From Sinomonas susongensis (GTDB taxonomy: Bacteria; Actinomycetota; Actinomycetes; Actinomycetales; Micrococcaceae): 64,000 nucleotides of DNA. This document shows positions 1 to 8,781 of the stretch, piece by piece. The stretch lies in the NCBI RefSeq assembly GCF_005877005.1, contig NZ_SSNH01000009.1, positions 14,249-78,248 of the forward strand, given 5' to 3'. Each line of letters begins with the position of its first letter. The first letter of the stretch is position 1. Below the pieces are notes generated by a model. It did no database searches. It was not told the origin of the DNA and saw nothing but the letters and a program-made list of their open reading frames with translations. The translations under genes and the position numbers were made by a program.

Positions 1-38
1 CCAACCCGCGGGGACGCCGCCCCCCGCCCTCCGCGGGG

Positions 39-71
39 GGGCGGCGCCTCCCGCGGGGGACGGCGCCGCCC
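39..71 (-). terminator. Possible sucCD terminator hairpin
   Basis: A 10-bp inverted repeat (39-48 with 62-71) of G and C only lies about 50 bases beyond the sucD stop on the minus strand. There is no U-tract, so it may stop transcription only weakly. The rest of 1-123 holds no gene that I can support. Confidence 0.4.
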
Positions 72-123
72 GCCGTCGGTCTCTGTTAGCGGACGCCGAC
101 CTCTGGGAGGGCGGCTTGGCGCA

Positions 124-1059
124 TCAGAGTGCTGAGGGTGCCTCGTGCTTGGGGTACACGCTGCGGAGGAGGTGGGCGGTTTCGGACGGCGTCTTGCCGA
201 CCTTGACGCCAGCGGCCTCGAGGGCCTCCTTCTTCGCCTGGGCCGTGCCGGAGGAGCCGGAGACGATGGCGCCGGCGTGGCCCATGGTCTTGCCCTCCGG
301 GGCGGTGAAGCCGGCCACGTAGCCGACGACCGGCTTCGTGACGTTGTTCTTGATGAACTCGGCCGCGCGCTCCTCGGCGTCGCCGCCGATCTCGCCGATC
401 ATGACGATCGCCTTCGTCTCGGGGTCGGCCTCGAACGCCGCGAGGGCGTCGATGTGGGTCGTGCCGATGACGGGGTCGCCGCCGATTCCGATGGCGGTGG
501 AGAAGCCGAGGTCACGGAGCTCGTACATCATCTGGTAGGTGAGCGTGCCGGACTTCGAGACGAGCCCGACGCCGCCCTTGCCCGTGATGTTCGCGGGGGT
601 GATGCCGACGAGGGCCTCGCCCGGGGTGATGATGCCGGGGCAGTTCGGCCCGATGATGCGGGTGATCTGGTTGCCGTTGGAGTCCTTCTTGGACTGCGCA
701 AGGGCCCAGAACTCGGCCGAGTCCTGCACCGGGACGCCCTCGGTGATGACGACGACGAGACCGATTTCGGACTCGATCGCCTCGACCACGGCGTCCTTCG
801 TGAAGGCCGGGGGAACGAACACGATCGAGGTGTCCGCGCCGGTCTCGGCCATGGCCTCCTTGACGGAGCCGAAGACCGGGAGCTCGACCGGCGAGCCGTG
901 CTGGTCGTCGTGCTTCACGGTGGTGCCGGCCTTGCGCGCGTTCACGCCGCCGACGACGTTGGTCCCCGCCGCGAGCATGCGCGCGGTGTGCTTGGAGCCC
1001 TCGCTGCCCGTGATGCCCTGGACGATGACCTTGTTGTTCTTGTTCAGGAAGATCGACAT
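124..1059 (-). CDS. sucD: Succinyl-CoA ligase (ADP-forming) subunit alpha
   Basis: This is the alpha subunit of succinyl-CoA synthetase, the TCA-cycle enzyme that converts succinyl-CoA plus ADP/GDP to succinate, CoA and ATP/GTP. The 311-residue protein has the usual length. An N-terminal Rossmann-type CoA-binding domain starts near residue 5 ([10 protein letters not shown]). The TMGHAGAI motif carries the phosphohistidine, about residue 261. It starts with ATG behind an AAGGGACG ribosome site, 10 bases after the sucC stop, so the two subunits form one transcription unit with beta first. Nothing looks unusual. Confidence 0.97.
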   Translation of the reverse strand: MSIFLNKNNKVIVQGITGSEGSKHTARMLAAGTNVVGGVNARKAGTTVKHDDQHGSPVELPVFGSVKEAMAETGADTSIVFVPPAFTKDAVVEAIESEIGLVVVITEGVPVQDSAEFWALAQSKKDSNGNQITRIIGPNCPGIITPGEALVGITPANITGKGGVGLVSKSGTLTYQMMYELRDLGFSTAIGIGGDPVIGTTHIDALAAFEADPETKAIVMIGEIGGDAEERAAEFIKNNVTKPVVGYVAGFTAPEGKTMGHAGAIVSGSSGTAQAKKEALEAAGVKVGKTPSETAHLLRSVYPKHEAPSAL

Positions 1060-1069
1060 TTTGCGTCCC

Positions 1070-2248
1070 TTACTTCACGGAATTGGACGAGTTGGCGAGC
1101 TCGGCGGCCTTGTCGGCGCCCTGGTCCATGTTCTCGGCGAGGGTGACCAGCGGGTGGTTGGCCTCGTGCAGGATGCGGCGGCCCTCGTCGACGTTGTTGC
1201 CGTCAAGGCGGACCACGAGCGGCTTGTTCGCCGTGTCGCCGAGCTTGGAGAGGGCACCGACGATGCCGTTGGCGACGGCGTCGCACGCGGTGATGCCGCC
1301 GAACACGTTGACGAAGACGCTCTTGACCTGGTCGTCGCCGAGGATGATCGAGAGGCCGTTCGCCATGACCTCAGCCGAAGCGCCGCCCCCGATGTCGAGG
1401 AAGTTGGCCGGCTTGACGTTGCCGTGCTTCTCTCCGGCGTAGGCGACGACGTCGAGCGTGGACATCACCAGGCCCGCGCCGTTGCCGATGATGCCGACCT
1501 CGCCGTCGAGCTTGACGTAGTTGAGGTCGAGGGCCTTCGCCTTCGCCTCGAGCGGGTCCTCGGAATCCTTGTCCGCGAGCTCCTCGTGGTCCTTGTGGCG
1601 GAACGAGGCGTTCTCGTCGAGGGAGACCTTGCCGTCCAGCGCGACGATGTCGCCCGAACCGGTCTTGACGAGCGGGTTGACCTCGACGAGCGTGGCGTCC
1701 TCGCCCTTGAAGACGTCCCACAGCCTGACGATGACGTCGGCTACCTTCTCGCGCAGCTCCGGGGCGAAGCCAGCCGCTTCAACGATCTCGTTGGCCTTGG
1801 CCTGGTCGATGCCCGTAGCCGGGTCGACGGGGACCTTCGCGAGGGCGTCGGGGCGCTCGACCGCGAGCTGCTCGATCTCCATGCCGCCCTCGACCGAGCA
1901 CATCGCGAGGTAGTTGCGGTTCGAACGGTCCAGCAGCACCGAGAAGTAGTACTCCTCGGCGATGTCCGCGCCCTGGGCGATCATGACCTTCTTGACCGTG
2001 TGGCCCTTGATGTCCATGCCGAGGATCTTCTGGGCGTGCTCGAAAGCCTCATCCGCGGACTTCGCGACCTTGACACCGCCGGCTTTCCCGCGGCCTCCGA
2101 CCTTGACCTGCGCCTTGACGACGGTCACGCCGCCAATCTTCTCGGCGGCAGCCTTCGCTTCCTCAGGGGTATGCGCAACGATTCCGGCAAGCACGGGCAC
2201 ACCGTGTGCCTCGAACAGATCGCGCGCCTGATATTCAAACAGGTCCAC
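1070..2248 (-). CDS. sucC: Succinyl-CoA ligase (ADP-forming) subunit beta
   Basis: This is the beta subunit of succinyl-CoA synthetase, partner of the downstream SucD. At 392 residues it has the normal length. It begins [12 protein letters not shown], which is typical of the family, and carries an N-terminal ATP-grasp nucleotide-binding domain and a C-terminal ligase domain with GGI and GAL-type loops ([10 protein letters not shown]). The start is GTG, with AGAGGA about 10 bases upstream. It is the first gene of sucCD. The promoter should lie in the 290 bases upstream, but I cannot place it firmly. Confidence 0.97.
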   Translation of the reverse strand: MDLFEYQARDLFEAHGVPVLAGIVAHTPEEAKAAAEKIGGVTVVKAQVKVGGRGKAGGVKVAKSADEAFEHAQKILGMDIKGHTVKKVMIAQGADIAEEYYFSVLLDRSNRNYLAMCSVEGGMEIEQLAVERPDALAKVPVDPATGIDQAKANEIVEAAGFAPELREKVADVIVRLWDVFKGEDATLVEVNPLVKTGSGDIVALDGKVSLDENASFRHKDHEELADKDSEDPLEAKAKALDLNYVKLDGEVGIIGNGAGLVMSTLDVVAYAGEKHGNVKPANFLDIGGGASAEVMANGLSIILGDDQVKSVFVNVFGGITACDAVANGIVGALSKLGDTANKPLVVRLDGNNVDEGRRILHEANHPLVTLAENMDQGADKAAELANSSNSVK

Positions 2249-2540
2249 GGTTCAGTGTCCTCTACGTCGAAGTAGTTCTGACTCGGAACAACCATGGTTC
2301 GCCGTTGGGAGCTCCCCGTCGGCGGGCCCAGTGCTCCAAGGGGAAACTTTAGCCCCTCACCATGGGAGCAGTCCCCCGGGGGCCCTTTTCGTGACCAACC
2401 GCACAGCTCTACATCGTGTAGAATTTAGGGCCCCGCTGAGCTGTCCGGCTTCTCCGCCGAACGCTCCAGCTTCTCCGCCGAACTCCCCGGGGGGGGGGGG
2501 GGGGACCCGGGCGAACCCGGGCGAGCGCCCCTCGAATCCC
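2249..2540. other. Intergenic region with G16 tract and short repeats
   Basis: No gene is seen between pcrA (end) and sucC (start), both on the minus strand. The region contains an uninterrupted run of 16 G at 2489-2504 (37 bases beyond the pcrA stop). Just before it are two copies of CTTCTCCGCCGAAC, and just after it two copies of CCCGGGCGA. There is also a small palindrome, CTACA-TCG-TGTAG, at 2409-2421. The sucC promoter must lie in the half nearer 2249. Confidence 0.6.
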
Positions 2541-4976
2541 TCAGCTCACCTTGGTCAAGGGCGCGTAGCGCAGCAGGAGCCGCTTCTCCCCCACGGGGAA
2601 CGTGACCTTCGCGACGGTCTTGTCCCCCGAGCCCTCGACGCCGATGACAGTCCCGTCGCCGAACGCCGTGTGGTTGACCTTGTCGCCGATGGCCACGGAG
2701 ATGATCTCCTTCTGGGGCTGCACGCGGTTGGCCCGGACGGCGGCCGGGGGCGACGAGATCGCGTCGAACTGGGCATTCCGGCTTGAGCCCGAGCCCCAGT
2801 AGGAGCCCGAGTACCGTGACGAGAAACGATCCCCCGCAGTACCGACCGCCGGCGGCCGGGCAGAGCCCTCGCGCTTCCACTCGATGAGCTCGGCCGGCAC
2901 CTCGCCGATGAACTGGCTCGCGGGGTAGTACTCGCTCTGTCCCCAGAGGCTGCGCACCTCCGAGCGGGTGAGGTAGAGCCGCTCGCGCGCCCTCGTCAGC
3001 CCGACGTAGGCGAGCCGCCGCTCCTCCGCGAGCTCGTCCGGATCGGTGGCCGACCGGCGGTGTGGGAACACCCCGTGCTCCATGCCGGTGAGGAATACGA
3101 CGGGGAACTCGAGCCCCTTCGCAGTGTGGAGCGTCATGAGCGTGACGACCCCTTGGCGCTTGGCCTCGGCGACGGCGGCTTCGACCTCCTCCTGCGAGGC
3201 ACCGGGCGCGTCGGGGATCTGGTCCGCGTCGGCCACGAGCGAGACCTGCTCGAGGAAGTCGGAGAGCGTTCCCTCCGGGTTGTCGCGCTCGTATTCGCGG
3301 ACGACGGCGACGAGCTCGGCGAGGTTCTCGACGCGCGACTCGTCCTGGGGATCAGTCGAGTTGCGCAGCCCTGCGAGGTAACCCGTCTGTTCGAGCACGG
3401 CCTCGAGCGAGGCCACGGCTCCGGAACCGGCAGCCACGACGGCGAGGTCGTCGAGGAGCTTCACGAAGCCCTTGACGGCGTTGACCGAGCGGGTCGCCAT
3501 GGCCGGAGCCTCATCGGCGCGACGCATCGCAGCCATGAACGGGATGCGGTCGCGCTCCGCGAGAGCGGCGAGTGCACCCTCCGCACGGTCCCCGATCCCC
3601 CGCTTCGGCTCGTTGAGCACGCGGCGCAGGTTGACGTCGTCGTCCGGGTTGACGAGGACCCGCAGGTAGGCGAGCGCGTCCTTGATCTCCTTGCGCTCGT
3701 AGAAGCGCGTGCCGCCGACGACCTTGTAGGGCAGGCCGACCCGCATCAGGATCTCTTCGAGGCTTCGGGACTGGGCGTTCGTGCGGTAGAAGACGGCGAA
3801 GTCGCCGGGCCGATAGTCGCCCGTGTCCACGAGCCGGTCGATCTCGCCGGCGATGAACCGGGCCTCCTCGTGCTCGTTCTCCGCGGCGTAGCCGATGATC
3901 TTCTCGCCGTGGCCCTCGGCCGTCCAGAGGGTCTTCTCGGGCCGGTTGGGATTGCGGGAGATGACGGCGTTCGCCGCCGAGAGGATGGTCTGGGTCGAGC
4001 GGTAGTTCTGCTCGAGCTTGATGGTCCGCGCGTTCGGGTAGTCCTTCTCGAACTCGACGATGTTGCGGATGTCGGCCCCGCGGAACGCGTAGATGGACTG
4101 GTCCGAATCTCCCACCACCGTGAGTTCCGAGGCTTCCGCGCCCTCGCCCACAAGCTCCCGCACGAGCGCGTACTGCGCGTGGTTCGTGTCCTGGTACTCG
4201 TCGACGAGCACATGGCGGAACCGGCGGCGATAACCCTCAGCAACGGCCGGGAACGCGCGGAACATGTACACCGTCTCCGCGATGAGGTCATCGAAGTCCA
4301 TCGCATTCGACTGCCGCAGGCGCTGCGTGTAGCTCCGGTAGACCTCGGCCACGCCGGCCTCGAACGGGTCGTTCATGTTGGCGCGCGCCGAGAAGTCCTC
4401 GGCGTCGATGAGCTCGTTCTTGAGGGCCGAGATCTTGTGCTGGACCGCCTTCGGGGCAACCTTCTTGGGGTCGAGCTCGAGCGCCTTGTGGACGAGCGTG
4501 ATGAGCCGCAGGGAATCGGCGGCGTCGTAGATCGAGAAGTTCGAGTTGAGGCCGACTGCGGAGGCCTCGCGGCGCAGGATCCGCACGCACGAGGAGTGGA
4601 ACGTCGAGATCCACATCCGCTTCGCCCTGTCGCCGACGAGCGACTCGATGCGCTCGCGCATCTCGGCCGCGGCCTTGTTGGTGAACGTTATGGCGAGGAT
4701 CTCGCCGTGGTGCGCCCGGCGGGTCGCGATGAGGTAGGCGATGCGGTGCGAGAGGACGCGGGTCTTCCCCGAGCCCGCGCCGGCGACGATGAGCAGCGGG
4801 CTTCCAGCATGCACGACTGCCTCGTGCTGCTGGGGGTTCAGCCCTTCGAGCAGCTGCTCGGCCCTGGCGTCGGGCAAGACGTCGCGGACCGGAGCCTCGA
4901 CGTCGTCCGGTTCCTGCGCACCCCCGGGCGTGCCGGGCTTGGGCAGGTCAGCGTACGGGTCGAAGAGCATCTCCAT
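2541..4976 (-). CDS. pcrA: ATP-dependent 3'-5' DNA helicase PcrA/UvrD
   Basis: This is a superfamily 1A helicase that unwinds DNA in nucleotide excision repair, replication restart and removal of recombination intermediates. The protein has 811 residues. Walker A is GAGSGKT at 66-72. The DEYQDTN Walker B motif is near 258, the GDSDQSIYAFRGA motif follows, and YVGLTRARERLYL (motif VI) lies late in the protein. The last 45 residues (HTAFGDGTVIGVEG onward) form the small Tudor-like domain typical of PcrA and absent from short UvrD forms. The ATG at 4976 sits behind GGAAGCATC. It is a single-gene unit downstream of nothing obvious. Confidence 0.96.
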   Translation of the reverse strand: MEMLFDPYADLPKPGTPGGAQEPDDVEAPVRDVLPDARAEQLLEGLNPQQHEAVVHAGSPLLIVAGAGSGKTRVLSHRIAYLIATRRAHHGEILAITFTNKAAAEMRERIESLVGDRAKRMWISTFHSSCVRILRREASAVGLNSNFSIYDAADSLRLITLVHKALELDPKKVAPKAVQHKISALKNELIDAEDFSARANMNDPFEAGVAEVYRSYTQRLRQSNAMDFDDLIAETVYMFRAFPAVAEGYRRRFRHVLVDEYQDTNHAQYALVRELVGEGAEASELTVVGDSDQSIYAFRGADIRNIVEFEKDYPNARTIKLEQNYRSTQTILSAANAVISRNPNRPEKTLWTAEGHGEKIIGYAAENEHEEARFIAGEIDRLVDTGDYRPGDFAVFYRTNAQSRSLEEILMRVGLPYKVVGGTRFYERKEIKDALAYLRVLVNPDDDVNLRRVLNEPKRGIGDRAEGALAALAERDRIPFMAAMRRADEAPAMATRSVNAVKGFVKLLDDLAVVAAGSGAVASLEAVLEQTGYLAGLRNSTDPQDESRVENLAELVAVVREYERDNPEGTLSDFLEQVSLVADADQIPDAPGASQEEVEAAVAEAKRQGVVTLMTLHTAKGLEFPVVFLTGMEHGVFPHRRSATDPDELAEERRLAYVGLTRARERLYLTRSEVRSLWGQSEYYPASQFIGEVPAELIEWKREGSARPPAVGTAGDRFSSRYSGSYWGSGSSRNAQFDAISSPPAAVRANRVQPQKEIISVAIGDKVNHTAFGDGTVIGVEGSGDKTVAKVTFPVGEKRLLLRYAPLTKVS

Positions 4977-5047
4977 GATGCTTCCATTTTAAGGCCGAGT
5001 CCCGACAGTTGTGGGCGCGGGCCCGACGGAGGGTCGTCCCGGGCGGA

Positions 5048-5446
5048 TCACTGCGGGGCCTGATCCCCCTCGGGCGGCTTCCGGACACCGTAGCGGTGCC
5101 CTTCAGAGTCGGTCTGGACGTCGATCCCGTCGAGCTCGCGGGACTCCTTGAGGTCCTCGGGGTTGTGGCCGTGGCTCGTGTCCTCGCGCAGGTCCCGATG
5201 CGCCGCGGGACCGTAGACGCTCCGCAGGTGCCCCATCGTCCTCATGAAGTGGCCGAGCCGCGAGTGCGGAGCCCCGGGCTCGTGCCGCAGCTCCGCGCGA
5301 TCGACCTTCGCGTGGTGCGGCGCCGCATCCTTCGGATACCCGGACTCGCCCGATGCGGCCCCTCCAGTCTGGCCACTGCCGTTCTGGCCACTGCCGTTCT
5401 GGCCAGTCTGCACGTGGCGCCCGCCTTCAGCCCTGGACTCGCTCAT
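5048..5446 (-). CDS. Hypothetical hydrophilic protein with Gly/Asn/Gln repeat
   Basis: I do not recognise this 132-residue protein. The ATG at 5446 was chosen over a longer frame because a near-perfect Shine-Dalgarno (GGAGGAACC) directly precedes it. Residues 15-30 are a low-complexity stretch of NGSGQ repeats encoded by a 15-bp tandem DNA repeat. The rest is rich in His, Arg, Asp and Glu, with no membrane segment or signal peptide, so it is probably cytoplasmic and partly disordered. It follows the ferritin-like gene (65-base gap) on the same strand and may be cotranscribed with it. Confidence 0.7.
   Translation of the reverse strand: MSESRAEGGRHVQTGQNGSGQNGSGQTGGAASGESGYPKDAAPHHAKVDRAELRHEPGAPHSRLGHFMRTMGHLRSVYGPAAHRDLREDTSHGHNPEDLKESRELDGIDVQTDSEGHRYGVRKPPEGDQAPQ
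5369..5410. repeat. 15-bp tandem repeat inside the hypothetical gene
   Basis: Two exact copies of CTGGCCACTGCCGTT (5369-5383, 5384-5398) and a partial third. The unit is five codons long, so copy number can change without a frameshift. It encodes the NGSGQ repeats. Confidence 0.85.
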
Positions 5447-5510
5447 GGTTCCTCCATCCTCTCCAAACGCCCCGGCGCTCTCCATTCCGGCAAGCTCGGA
5501 ATCCCGCAGC

Positions 5511-6020
5511 TCAATCCGTCGTCGCCTCGACAGTCTCGCTGCTCTCGAACACCTCGCCCAGGAGCCCCAGAATCCGGTTCCTCGCCGCGAGCAGCTCGAC
5601 CAGGATCCCTTCGAGGCGCTCGGCAATGCGGGCCTGGAGCCAATCGCGCGCGTAGACGGCGAGCGGTTCGTACGCCGCGACCGATCCGTAGAGGACTTCG
5701 AGCGCCAACGGCAGCACGGCAAGGTCGAGGATCGACTTGTCCGTCTTGCGCAGCACGGTGTTCGCCTCGTGGTTCAGGCCGTCGGCGGTGTGCACCGCGG
5801 GCACGGCGACGTTCCGCTCGAGGTCGGCGAAGATGTCCTCGACGACGGCGGCGTGGAGGCGGGCATCCTCCTGGAGGTCCCTCATGAGGGCGGCAACGGC
5901 CCGTCGCTGGGCGTTCTGCTCGAGTGTCCCGAGCGTCACGATGGCCCTGCGGCTCGTGCCGCGTGCGACGCCCAGACGGTACACGAAGAGCTCGTGGGCT
6001 TCGGTGAAGTATTCGAACAC
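5511..6020 (-). CDS. Ferritin-like four-helix protein (DUF892/YciE-like)
   Basis: This 169-residue, strongly helical protein has no signal peptide. The spacing of acidic and His residues (RDLQEDARLHAAVVEDIFADLERN, then NHEANTVLRKTDKSILDLAVLPLALEVL) resembles the DUF892/YciE group of ferritin-like stress proteins. I infer the family from this pattern and cannot confirm metal ligands. It begins MFEYFTEAHELFVYRL. It precedes the small hypothetical gene at 5048 on the same strand. A role in stress or metal storage is only a possibility. Confidence 0.6.
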   Translation of the reverse strand: MFEYFTEAHELFVYRLGVARGTSRRAIVTLGTLEQNAQRRAVAALMRDLQEDARLHAAVVEDIFADLERNVAVPAVHTADGLNHEANTVLRKTDKSILDLAVLPLALEVLYGSVAAYEPLAVYARDWLQARIAERLEGILVELLAARNRILGLLGEVFESSETVEATTD

Positions 6021-6145
6021 AGCGCGACCTCGCTTTCCGCGGACCTGCGCACCACGGACGCCAAGGCAGCGGCCGTGCCGAGCAGTCCTGCCTCAATTTT
6101 CCCGCGGAGCGGAGAGTGCGGCAACGCCCGGCGCGGCCGGAGGCC

Positions 6146-6334
6146 TCAGGCGTCAGCGCTGCGCTGCTGCTCCGCGATGTCGGCCGGATCGGCCTCGACG
6201 ACCGCGTCCTCGTCGTCGATCACGACGTCCTCCTCGTCCCACACCGGCAGATCTGGCTCCACCGAGTAGTCGAGCGACGGGTCCTCGTCTTCGCTGAGGC
6301 TGCGGACCGGATCCTGGTTTTCGATACTGGCCAT
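6146..6334 (-). CDS. Small acidic hypothetical protein
   Basis: A 62-residue, very acidic protein (more than 20 Asp/Glu) with no Cys, no membrane segment and no known motif. The ATG at 6334 follows a strong GGAGGGGCATC ribosome site, which supports a real small gene. The longer frame upstream is out-of-frame shadow of the phosphatase gene. It lies between the phosphatase (stop at 6412) and the ferritin-like gene, all on the minus strand. Function unknown. Confidence 0.7.
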   Translation of the reverse strand: MASIENQDPVRSLSEDEDPSLDYSVEPDLPVWDEEDVVIDDEDAVVEADPADIAEQQRSADA

Positions 6335-6411
6335 GATGCCCCTCCTAGCGATCGCTGACTGGGTCTTTCCAGCACAGCATTGCTTGCGGGATGGGTCAAG
6401 GCCGCCGCGGG

Positions 6412-7239
6412 TCAGGCGAATTGCACCTCGGCGAGCGCCGTGAGGATCTCGCCGACGGCCGTCGGCCCTCCTGCGACAAACCACGTGAGCCCGTTGACGA
6501 CGACGGTACCGGTCGTTCCGCCGGCGGCCCCGAGGATGGCCTTGCCCGGCAGCCAGTCCCATTGCGGGCAGGAGTGCTGGAACCAGGCTCCGATCTCCCC
6601 CTGGGCGACTCGGGCCAGGTCGCACGAGCCGGAACCGAGGATGCGGATGGAGGCGGCCTTGACCGCGGCGTTGTGCCAGGGCATCGCGGAGAGCGGCTGC
6701 TCGAGCCAGCGGGGCTGGATCGAGGTGGCGGTGCCGAGCAGTGCCAGCGGGGCGTCCGCGGGACCGGCGAGCGGCTCGCCGTTGAGGGTCGCCGGCACCC
6801 CCTTCCCGCCGACCCAGAGCTTCTCCTCCTGCGGCTGGAAGATCGCGCCGAGGACGACGTCGGGGTCGGCCTCGGTCGTCGCGGCCTCGCCCCTGAGCGC
6901 GATGGCAGAGCACCAGTAGTGCGAGCCTGAGAAGAAGTTGAACGTTCCGTCGACGGGGTCGATCACCCACGTGCGCCCGGACGACGAGGGTATCGAGGCG
7001 CCCTCCTCGCCGAAGACGCCGTCGTCGGGGCGGCATCGCTGCAGCTGCTCGACGACGTACGCCTCCGCCGCCTTGTCCGCGGCGGTGACGATGTCGGAGA
7101 CCGAGGTCTTCCGCTCGGCCGAGAGCCCGTCCGTCCGCATCCGCAGGGCGAGGCCGCCGGCGTTGCGGACGAGGGCGGCCGCGAGGGCGGCGTCGTCGAG
7201 GGCAGGGTCCAAGGCCAGGTCTTCCGTCAACTGGGGCAC
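6412..7239 (-). CDS. Inositol monophosphatase family phosphatase
   Basis: A 275-residue Mg2+-dependent, Li+-sensitive-type phosphatase of the IMPase/FBPase/histidinol-phosphatase superfamily. Metal ligands are visible: GEEG at 77-80, DPVDGT at 94-99 and the late WDWLPGKAI motif (family WDxxA/PG). Substrate cannot be read from sequence: inositol-1-phosphate and histidinol phosphate are the usual choices in actinobacteria, and no inositol or histidine genes adjoin. It is divergent from the membrane gene at 7266, with only 26 bases between starts. Confidence 0.9.
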   Translation of the reverse strand: MPQLTEDLALDPALDDAALAAALVRNAGGLALRMRTDGLSAERKTSVSDIVTAADKAAEAYVVEQLQRCRPDDGVFGEEGASIPSSSGRTWVIDPVDGTFNFFSGSHYWCSAIALRGEAATTEADPDVVLGAIFQPQEEKLWVGGKGVPATLNGEPLAGPADAPLALLGTATSIQPRWLEQPLSAMPWHNAAVKAASIRILGSGSCDLARVAQGEIGAWFQHSCPQWDWLPGKAILGAAGGTTGTVVVNGLTWFVAGGPTAVGEILTALAEVQFA

Positions 7240-7265
7240 CCCTCCAGCCTAGCGATAATGGAATC

Positions 7266-7913
7266 ATGTCCAAGACCCCCGCCCAACGCGCCCGCAAGCA
7301 TGGCGAGAGGGCCGCCGTCGCTCCCTCGGGGCACCAAGGCGACACCCGCATTCCCGCCCCCCAGACGACGAGCGCCCATCCGGGGGATGGCAACCCGAGG
7401 CTGATCATCATCGCCGCCCTCGGTGCCACGCTCTTCATGTTCTGGTACTTCCACCTGCTGACGCTCACGCAGATGACGCAGCTCAGCAACGGCCTCGCCA
7501 TGCCCGACTCGCTCATCGGCGGCTTCTCGAGCGGCTACGTCCAGCAGCTCCGCGGAGCCTTGAACTCCGATGCCCTGGGCCAGCTCAGCTACGTCCACAA
7601 GACGGCTGGGACGATCTTCGTCGTCGTCTTCAGCCTGACGTTCCTCCTCGTCTTCGGGGCATGGGCCAGGTCCCGGGCGGTTCGCCGGGCGGGCTTCGCG
7701 GGAGTCCTGCTGTTCGCCGTCGTGAGCATCTGGGGGCAGATCGCGATCGACGACGCCCTCGGCGCGCACGCGTTCGACGCGGGCCTCGCCGCCCTTGCCT
7801 CGGTGCTCGTGGTGCTCGGGTGGGTGCTGTTCGTCGTAGTCGTGCTGGGAGGCGGCGCCGTCGCCCTGCTCAACTGGCAGCGGAAGAAGGACGCGCAGCC
7901 CGCAGACGCCTGA
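7266..7913 (+). CDS. Hypothetical four-TM membrane protein
   Basis: A 215-residue protein with a hydrophilic basic N-terminus (residues 1-45), a first membrane helix at about 47-65, then a periplasmic-type loop (QLSNGLAMPDS...) and three further helices near 115-135, 140-160 and 170-200. No motif points to an activity. The ATG lies only 26 bases from the divergent phosphatase start; a GATAAT just upstream could be a -10, giving a very short leader. Its last 44 bases overlap the end of the convergent DUF998 gene. Confidence 0.8.
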   Translation: MSKTPAQRARKHGERAAVAPSGHQGDTRIPAPQTTSAHPGDGNPRLIIIAALGATLFMFWYFHLLTLTQMTQLSNGLAMPDSLIGGFSSGYVQQLRGALNSDALGQLSYVHKTAGTIFVVVFSLTFLLVFGAWARSRAVRRAGFAGVLLFAVVSIWGQIAIDDALGAHAFDAGLAALASVLVVLGWVLFVVVVLGGGAVALLNWQRKKDAQPADA

Positions 7914-8613
7914 TCTCGGTCCTCTGGCGCCGCGCACCCGCGAAGACCACGGCGCCCATTGCCGCTATGCCGAACGTGATCGGGTAGGCCATGAAGCGTT
8001 CGAGCAGGCCTGGTTCGGGCACGTGGAGTCGCGTCGCGGCGCCGATGGCCGTAGAGACGAGCGAGATCAGCCCGAGTCCCAGAACCGCCCAGCCCGCGCG
8101 CGTGTGCGCGAGCCACTGCGCGCCCAGGACGACGAGGGCGAGCGAGGCACCGCCGAAGTAGAACCCCGCTCCCGTGAGGTGCAGCGCGTCGATCGAATCC
8201 TCCGGGACGAGGCCGACGACGACGAGTCCCGCACCTGCCGCGGCGAGCAGGACGCGGACGGCGGTCGTCGCCGTGAGCCCCTTCGGGGAGGGAACGTCGG
8301 GCCGAGCGGCGACCCCGAGCACGGTGGAGGTGATGAGCACCGCCGCCAGGAGCATGCCGAGGCCCTGCAGGACGAACGAGCCGTTCATGAGCCAGTTGAG
8401 CGGGGAGCACACTTCCCTGCCCGAGTGGATTCCGCAGTGGAGCGCCCCGAGGTCGCTGATGAAATTCGCCGTCGGGCTGTAGGGAGCGGGCCCGGCCCAG
8501 TGGAGCGCGACAACGAACTCGGCCGCGAAGAACTGGACGACGCTCACGGCCGACCATGCGCCGAGGTAGTGCCGGACGTCCGCCGGGGCGGGGAAGGTCT
8601 GCCGGGAGCGCAT
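7870..8613 (-). CDS. DUF998 family membrane protein
   Basis: A 247-residue membrane protein with about six helices. The pattern YSPTANFISDLG...LNWLMNGSFVLQG and a Gly-rich third helix is characteristic of the DUF998 family (Frag1/DRAM-like fold), whose function is not established. The ATG start is at 8613. The 3' ends of this gene and the convergent membrane gene overlap by 44 bases, so their mRNAs are antisense to each other there. Confidence 0.85.
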   Translation of the reverse strand: MRSRQTFPAPADVRHYLGAWSAVSVVQFFAAEFVVALHWAGPAPYSPTANFISDLGALHCGIHSGREVCSPLNWLMNGSFVLQGLGMLLAAVLITSTVLGVAARPDVPSPKGLTATTAVRVLLAAAGAGLVVVGLVPEDSIDALHLTGAGFYFGGASLALVVLGAQWLAHTRAGWAVLGLGLISLVSTAIGAATRLHVPEPGLLERFMAYPITFGIAAMGAVVFAGARRQRTEIRRLRAARPSSAAS

Positions 8614-8670
8614 GAGGCCACACTAGCCAGCGCCGCCGGGGAGGTGGCGGAACCCGGCGCGGGAAAACGA

Positions 8671-8676
8671 TATGCT
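8671..8676 (+). promoter_or_regulatory. Putative -10 of the tRNA-Arg promoter
   Basis: TATGCT lies 31 bases before the tRNA in a GC-rich leader. No good -35 is visible 17 bases upstream. A GCCCGGGCACCCGGGC palindrome sits between it and the tRNA. Confidence 0.4.
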
Positions 8677-8706
8677 AGAGAGCGTGCCCGGGCACCCGGG
8701 CCCAAG

Positions 8707-8780
8707 GCCCCCGTAGCTCAGTAGGATAGAGCGGCCCTCTCCTAAAGGGCAGGCCATCGGTTCGATTCCGGTCGGGGGCA
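8707..8780 (+). tRNA. tRNA-Arg (anticodon CCT)
   Basis: A 74-base cloverleaf. The acceptor stem GCCCCCG (8707-8713) pairs with CGGGGGC, with discriminator A at 8780. The D stem is GCTC/GAGC, the anticodon stem GCCCT/AGGGC encloses loop CTCCTAA, giving anticodon CCT (reads AGG), and the T arm holds GGTTCGATTCC. CCA is not encoded. I see no att duplication or integrase nearby. Confidence 0.97.
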
Positions 8781-8781
8781 C

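Noticed and set aside
539-2275. 578-residue ORF opposite sucC/sucD
   Set aside because: Shadow of two certain genes. No ribosome site and no recognisable domain.
8707-8780. Integration site at tRNA-Arg
   Set aside because: No duplicated 3' end of the tRNA, no integrase and only core genes on both sides.
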